From: Bacteroidales bacterium
Lineage (GTDB): Bacteria; Bacteroidota; Bacteroidia; Bacteroidales; BM520
Direction: 5' to 3'
Length of the DNA stretch: 26,383 nucleotides
Assembly: GCA_028701815.1 (NCBI GenBank)
Contig: JAQVPY010000004.1
Location: 1 to 26,383 of the forward strand
Positions within the stretch are counted from its first letter, which is position 1. The number at the start of each line of letters is the position of its first letter. Below the pieces are notes generated by a model. That model did no database searches, was not told where the DNA came from, and was given only the letters and a program-made list of their open reading frames with translations. Made by a program: the position numbers and the translations under genes. Below, one piece after another: positions 22,132-26,383 of the stretch.

Positions 22132-23133
22132 ATGGCATTCAATCTTAGAAACAGAAATTTCTTAAAACTTTTGGATTTCACGCCAAAAGAGATCAATCAT
22201 TTTTTAGACTTGGCAGCAAGTCTTAAAACCGCCAAATACAATGGCACAGAACAACAGATGTTAAAAGGTAAAAATGTAGTTCTGCTTTTTGAAAAGGATT
22301 CCACCCGCACTCGTTGCGCTTTTGAAGTAGCGGCAATGGATCAGGGCGCAGGCGTTACTTATCTCGGTCCTTCGGGTTCACAGATGGGCAAAAAAGAATC
22401 GATGAAAGACACGGCAAGAGTTCTCGGCAGAATGTATGACGGCATCGAATATCGTGGCTATTCACAGCAGATAGTTGAAACCCTTGGTGCTTATGCAGGT
22501 GTTCCCGTTTGGAACGGTCTTACCACTGAATTTCACCCGACACAGATATTGGCAGATTTTCTGACCATGAAAGAAAATATCGACAAACCTTTAAATAAAG
22601 TCGCTTTCGCTTATTTAGGCGATGCCCGCAACAATATGGGCAACTCCCTTATGGTAGGTGCTGCAAAGATGGGTATGGATTTCAGAGCAGTAGCTCCTAA
22701 ACAGTTCCTCCCCGCACAGGAACTCGTCGACAAATGCCTTGAAATTGCAAAAGAGACAGGCGCTAAAATTACTCTTACCGACAATGTCGCTGAAGGCGTA
22801 AAAGGCGTAGATTTCTTATATACTGATGTATGGGTATCTATGGGGGAAGCTCCTGAGGAATGGGCTAAACGTATCGATATTATGAAACCTTATCAGGTTA
22901 ACATGGACGTTGTAAAAAAGACAGGCAATCCGAATGTCAAATTTTTACATTGTCTTCCTGCCTTCCACAACAGAGAAACAACTATCGGTGAAGATATCTA
23001 CCAAAGATTCGGTATCAACGGCATGGAAGTCGCCGAAGAAGTCTTCGAATCTCCAATGTCTCTTGTCTTTGACGAAGCCGAAAACCGTCTGCATACCATT
23101 AAAGCCGTAATGGTTGCAACTCTTGGCGAATAA
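22132..23133 (+). CDS. argF: Ornithine carbamoyltransferase, classical type
   Basis: Transfers the carbamoyl group from carbamoyl phosphate to ornithine (arginine synthesis), or the reverse in the arginine deiminase pathway; 333 residues. Carbamoyl-phosphate binding STRTR is at 57-61, HPTQ at 135-138, the ornithine-binding DVWVSMG at 232-238 and the active-site HCLP at 273-276. The sequence strongly resembles the enterobacterial ArgF/ArgI and ArcB enzymes. Many Bacteroidales instead use N-acetyl- or N-succinylornithine transcarbamylases, which lack the SMG motif. So it may be catabolic (arcB) or acquired; no arcA or arcC is in the window. It heads a three-gene operon (18 bases to yitT-like). 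Confidence 0.93.
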   Translation: MAFNLRNRNFLKLLDFTPKEINHFLDLAASLKTAKYNGTEQQMLKGKNVVLLFEKDSTRTRCAFEVAAMDQGAGVTYLGPSGSQMGKKESMKDTARVLGRMYDGIEYRGYSQQIVETLGAYAGVPVWNGLTTEFHPTQILADFLTMKENIDKPLNKVAFAYLGDARNNMGNSLMVGAAKMGMDFRAVAPKQFLPAQELVDKCLEIAKETGAKITLTDNVAEGVKGVDFLYTDVWVSMGEAPEEWAKRIDIMKPYQVNMDVVKKTGNPNVKFLHCLPAFHNRETTIGEDIYQRFGINGMEVAEEVFESPMSLVFDEAENRLHTIKAVMVATLGE

Positions 23134-23151
23134 TTATAAAACCACAAATAA

Positions 23152-24015
23152 ATGAACAGAAGTAAAGTATTTGAAACAATTAAAACGTATTGTATGCTTC
23201 TTATAGGAGTATTATTATATTCCTTTGCCATAACCGCTTTTATTATCCCCATGGGGCTCGTAAGTGGCGGTTTCGGCGGAATTGGTGCAATATTGTATTA
23301 TCTGACCGAAATCCCTGTCGGCGTTACGTTTTTTGCTTCGAATATAATTTTATTGGCAATCGCTTATAAAATAATGGGATGGAAGTTTGTTAAGGTGTCT
23401 TTGATTGGCTCCACGCTGACTTCCATCTGTCTGTTCATTCTCCAGAAATTTATCACTGAGCCACTCGTTCCTGATGAAATGTTTATGAACAGTATCATCG
23501 GCGGCGCTTTATCCGGTGTCGGCTTAGGTCTCGTCTTCAATGCGGGATTTAATACCGGCGGCTCGGATATCATTTCCCTGATCGTCAACAAATACAAAAA
23601 TCTTAGTCCCGGCAGATTCAGCCTGTATTTTAATATCGGAGTTCTGCTTTTGTTTTTTGCCATAAACCAAGATGTAAAAACCGTCGTCTTCGCTTTAGTG
23701 GTAATGGGAGTTACTTCTTATACATGGGATATGATGATGACCGGCAACAGACAGTCATACCAATTTATGGTAATGTCCCCCCAATACGCCGAAATAGCCG
23801 ATAGAATCACAAAAGAAATCGGTAGGGGAGTAACCGTTCTTGACGGCGAAGGCTGGTATAACCATGATAGTAAAAAGGTCCTTATAGTCCTCGCTCACAG
23901 GAGCGACAGGTCACGTATCCTGCGATTGATTAAGGAAGTTGACCCGCGCGCCTTCCTCTCTGTAACTAAAATTGAAGGGGTCTACGGCAAAAATTTTGAT
24001 AGAATAAAGAAATGA
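23152..24015 (+). CDS. YitT family membrane protein
   Basis: A 287-residue protein with about five transmembrane helices in the first 190 residues (DUF161-type repeats: ALYSFAITAFIIPMGLVSGGFGGI-like start, GGALSGVGLGLVFNAGFNTGGSDII) and a soluble C-terminal DUF2179-like domain (about 220-285; ITKEIGRGVTVLDGEGWYNHDSKKVLIVLAHRSD). The GGF/GGSD glycine motifs are typical of the family. Function is unproven; transport has been proposed for relatives. It overlaps the PNGase start by four bases (ATGA), so translation is probably coupled. Confidence 0.9.
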   Translation: MNRSKVFETIKTYCMLLIGVLLYSFAITAFIIPMGLVSGGFGGIGAILYYLTEIPVGVTFFASNIILLAIAYKIMGWKFVKVSLIGSTLTSICLFILQKFITEPLVPDEMFMNSIIGGALSGVGLGLVFNAGFNTGGSDIISLIVNKYKNLSPGRFSLYFNIGVLLLFFAINQDVKTVVFALVVMGVTSYTWDMMMTGNRQSYQFMVMSPQYAEIADRITKEIGRGVTVLDGEGWYNHDSKKVLIVLAHRSDRSRILRLIKEVDPRAFLSVTKIEGVYGKNFDRIKK

Positions 24016-25664
24016 TGAAATCATTGACGACGTTTTGCGCAGTTGTCCTATTTTCTGTTTCCGCTTTCGCCGCAAAACACCAATCAGCTAATATCTATTA
24101 TCAATCTTCCTTTAACGGTAAAATCTCTGATATTGCAACTTGTATTGAGATATCAGACAACATCGTCCGCATTTCCTCTTCAGATAACAATTCATACAAC
24201 AATACTACAGCTTATATCGACTTTAACTCGATGAAATCGTATAATACGGCTGTTTTATCTAACGGAGACACCCTGTCGACAATTTCAGATATCAGCTTTG
24301 AAAACGGATGGGAGCTACTTAACGATACTGAGTTAATCCTTGACAGGATATGCAATAAAGCACGTCTTGTTGTCAATTCAAACACCATTGAATTATTCTA
24401 CACATCCGACGATTCGTTTTGGGGTACTCCTGCGCCTCGTTTCGGTGTAACTAAAGGGTTGATCCTTAAAATAATAATAAACGGTTCCCGTATAATGGAA
24501 GCCACTAAAATAGATTATCTCAAACACTCCGTTAATCTACTTCCCAAATCATGGGGAAAATCTGTGTCAGCCCCGGAATACCAAAAAAGATTAAACGAAA
24601 GTGCAGTCACTACCGTCAATGTCTTTTCACAACAGCGCATCTGCTTCGATACATCTATTCCAAGGGAGACACAACTCTCTGATACTAAGGTGATGCGCTT
24701 TGCTAACGGAACAATTGTCGCAAAACTGGTAGATTTACCCGACAGCGCATGGAGATACAACATATTCGCTGAACTCAGTCAGTATTCCGATGGAGATGCA
24801 TACGATAGAACGGGCTCTGTGTTTGTAATTCCTATGGACAAACAAATGTCGTTCCTCGACGGTCTTATATACGGTATTGATACCTTACCTTATTTTGTCG
24901 ATAAATCGGGGAAAGAGTATCATGGACTGATCGCGACACCCACATATAACCCCCCTGTCGAACTGATCCGTTTCTATACCGCTTTCGGCACAAGAAAATA
25001 TAATAAATACGAATATGGCACCTATCATTGGCGCGACTCCGTTGTCTTTAAACAAGACGTATCATATCTGGCCTCTTTGCTAAGCAATAAAGCCCTCATC
25101 GGTGTCTTTATAGGCAACTATGATAAAAACGGACATATCATAAACCTCGATCTAAAATTTCATCCTAATGATGAAAACGGCGTCAGAACAGAGGTCACAC
25201 CTCTATTTTGCACATTGAATATCATGGAAATGGATGGACAGGATTACCCTGTGTTCTTTGAAAGTGACACTTTAAGTGTTGATTTTAATTTCGATGATAA
25301 TCAGCAAGATATAATACTTAGTTATATCGCCACTGGCCACGGTGGATGGGGTGGAGGCGACGAGTTTAACAAGAAGCCGAATTGCATTCAACTTGACGAC
25401 AAAGCCACATCGATAATCCCATGGAGATACGATTGCGCGAGTTATCGTGAGAGCAACCCCTGTTCCGGAAATTTCAACAACGGTTTATCCTCTTCCGATT
25501 ACAGCCGCTCCGGATGGTGTCCGGGTACGATTACAAATCCCGTTGAAATTTTTTACAGCAAGTTACAAAAAGGAAAACATTGCCTGAAAATTTCAATTCC
25601 ACAGGGACAACGTGAAGGAGGCAGCTTCAGCGCATGGAATGTATCCGGCATCCTTTTACACTAA
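24012..25664 (+). CDS. Exported peptide-N-glycosidase F-like amidase
   Basis: A 550-residue secreted protein of the PNGase F superfamily, which removes intact N-glycans from Asn of glycoproteins. A signal peptide (to about residue 20) is followed by an extended N-terminal region (about 21-200) and two jelly-roll domains. Asp265 in DAYDRTGSVFVIP matches the catalytic Asp60 of the Elizabethkingia enzyme, and Glu451 in GHGGWGGGDEF matches Glu206; the end CASYRESNPCSGNF...SGWCPGTITNP...SFSAWNVSG is diagnostic. A residue matching Glu118 is not evident (GVFIGNYD at that place), so activity or substrate may differ. The ATG overlaps the YitT stop; a second ATG at 24015 is possible. No T9SS domain is present. 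Confidence 0.85.
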   Translation: MMKSLTTFCAVVLFSVSAFAAKHQSANIYYQSSFNGKISDIATCIEISDNIVRISSSDNNSYNNTTAYIDFNSMKSYNTAVLSNGDTLSTISDISFENGWELLNDTELILDRICNKARLVVNSNTIELFYTSDDSFWGTPAPRFGVTKGLILKIIINGSRIMEATKIDYLKHSVNLLPKSWGKSVSAPEYQKRLNESAVTTVNVFSQQRICFDTSIPRETQLSDTKVMRFANGTIVAKLVDLPDSAWRYNIFAELSQYSDGDAYDRTGSVFVIPMDKQMSFLDGLIYGIDTLPYFVDKSGKEYHGLIATPTYNPPVELIRFYTAFGTRKYNKYEYGTYHWRDSVVFKQDVSYLASLLSNKALIGVFIGNYDKNGHIINLDLKFHPNDENGVRTEVTPLFCTLNIMEMDGQDYPVFFESDTLSVDFNFDDNQQDIILSYIATGHGGWGGGDEFNKKPNCIQLDDKATSIIPWRYDCASYRESNPCSGNFNNGLSSSDYSRSGWCPGTITNPVEIFYSKLQKGKHCLKISIPQGQREGGSFSAWNVSGILLH

Positions 25665-25753
25665 GTAAGAGGTTTTATTATTTGAGGCTATCCTGTAACT
25701 TCACATTTTTTCAAAAAAAACGAAAATAAAGTACAACCTTACTGAAATATTAT

Positions 25754-25761
25754 TATCTTTG
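25754..25761 (+). promoter_or_regulatory. Putative -7 element (TATCTTTG) for tRNA-Arg
   Basis: Perfect TAnnTTTG match 18 bases before the tRNA; no TTG at 19-base spacing. Confidence 0.55.
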
Positions 25762-25779
25762 CAGTCACAAAAAGATAAA

Positions 25780-25854
25780 GGACCCGTAGCTCAATTGGAT
25801 TAGAGTATCTGACTACGGATCAGAAGGTTGTGGGTTCGACCCCCGCCGGGTTCA
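25780..25854 (+). tRNA. tRNA-Arg (anticodon ACG)
   Basis: Acceptor GGACCCG (25780-25786) pairs with CGGGTTC (25847-25853), with one G-U pair. The anticodon stem TCTGA/TCAGA encloses CTACGGA, giving ACG, which is read as ICG after deamination. The T-arm GTGGG-TTCGACC-CCCGC is present. CCA is not encoded. Confidence 0.95.
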
Positions 25855-25862
25855 CTAAAACA

Positions 25863-25895
25863 AAAAAGCTGTCCGATTTATCGAGACAGCTTTTT
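25863..25895. terminator. Intrinsic terminator after tRNA-Arg
   Basis: AAAAAGCTGTC (25863-25873) and GACAGCTTTTT (25885-25895) form an 11-bp stem around a loop that can pair further (CGA/TCG). A-run on one side and T-run on the other make it usable in both directions, for the tRNA and for the convergent gene at 25918. Confidence 0.88.
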
Positions 25896-25917
25896 ATTTT
25901 TCATTTCACGGTAGCAA

Positions 25918-26383
25918 TCAATGCCTTACGATAAATTTACGTGAGATAAGCAGACCGTCTGTTTCAAACAAAGCGATATACATTCCATCAGGAAAATCGG
26001 AGACATCAAGTCGGATCTCATTATCGGCGACATTGGTATCTAACATACGTTGTCCCAAAGTGCTCACAATTGATATTGATTTAATGGCACCATTAACATT
26101 AATTTTCACATAGTCGTTGGCGGGATTAGGGGCGATAGATAATTTATTTTCCAAATTATATATTCCGTTATAATCATATAGCCGGCATATTTCTTCTGAC
26201 AGAGATGTCTCGGAGCAATTGGAGGAACAATCGCTCGACAATTGATAGCAGTAAGTATTACCGAAAGAGACATCTGTATCCACATATTCGAACACATCTA
26301 AATCTAAGGAAACGAGAAACGAGCCGTCCTTATAGATATTATATGCAGAATTGACAGGCGCGTTTCCGGCAGTCCACATAAGT
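25918..26383 (-). CDS. T9SS type A sorting domain protein (C-terminal part, cut by window edge)
   Basis: The frame stays open to the window end, so only about 155 C-terminal residues are seen. The visible part begins with a fibronectin type III-like stretch (AYNIYKDGSFLVSLDLDVFEYVDTDV, YCYQLSSDC), then a type A sorting domain starting at LSIAPNPANDYVKINVNG and ending DGLLISRKFIVRH. The Met at 26379 is internal. The protein is therefore exported and processed by T9SS at the cell surface. The catalytic or binding part lies outside the window. Confidence 0.85.
   Translation of the reverse strand, partial: LMWTAGNAPVNSAYNIYKDGSFLVSLDLDVFEYVDTDVSFGNTYCYQLSSDCSSNCSETSLSEEICRLYDYNGIYNLENKLSIAPNPANDYVKINVNGAIKSISIVSTLGQRMLDTNVADNEIRLDVSDFPDGMYIALFETDGLLISRKFIVRH

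Overview
The window looks like a chromosomal segment of a Bacteroidota bacterium, most likely of the order Bacteroidales. Four things point there: two proteins ending in type IX secretion (T9SS, Por) sorting domains; promoter elements of the TAnnTTTG type upstream of most transcription units, three of them with TTG exactly 19 bases further upstream; almost no Shine-Dalgarno sequences; and lineage-typical families (DUF3127, DUF3244, DUF4294, a Bacteroidales-type WYL regulator). A PNGase F-like N-glycanase and a GH2 glycosidase suggest a life on host or other glycoprotein/glycan material. The species cannot be named from sequence alone.

Layout. 1-282: noncoding, with a perfect 29-bp inverted repeat. 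283-4305 (+): tRNA-Leu(UAG) immediately followed by tig, clpP, clpX and a small exported DUF4294 protein, apparently one protein-quality-control operon with a tRNA at its 5' end. 4387-5088 (-): PrsW-like membrane protease. 5288-8511 (+): DEDDh 3'-5' exonuclease, then valS behind a promoter built on a heptad tandem repeat. 8601-8770 (+): tRNA-Ser(GCU) and tRNA-Pro(UGG). 8984-11319 (+): DUF3127 protein, agmatinase and a deoxyhypusine-synthase-like enzyme, closing with a strong bidirectional terminator. 11405-14009 (-): WYL-domain regulator followed by a Sel1-repeat protein with a polyacidic tract. 14121-18632 (-): T9SS-exported protein, GH2 glycosidase and a TerB/DnaJ (DjlA-like) protein. 18738-19424 (+): polytopic membrane protein. 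19520-21787 (+): a membrane-spanning TPR-HTH regulator broken by two opposite frameshifts, and a secreted DUF3244 protein broken by a third. 22132-25664 (+): classical ornithine carbamoyltransferase, YitT-family membrane protein and PNGase F-like amidase in one operon. 25780-25854: tRNA-Arg(ACG) and a terminator. 25918-26383 (-): the C-terminal part of another T9SS cargo protein.

Most genes are housekeeping. The least-explained parts are: (i) the TPR-HTH regulator plus secreted DUF3244 pair, which reads like a possible envelope-spanning sensor with an adjacent exported partner, although in this copy both genes carry single-base indels; (ii) the WYL regulator with a lysine-rich tail ending in a clamp-binding-like QMALF, next to a Sel1 protein with a strongly acidic tract; (iii) the agmatinase plus deoxyhypusine-synthase-like pair, in a bacterium that should have no eIF5A; and (iv) the PNGase in an operon with OTCase and YitT.
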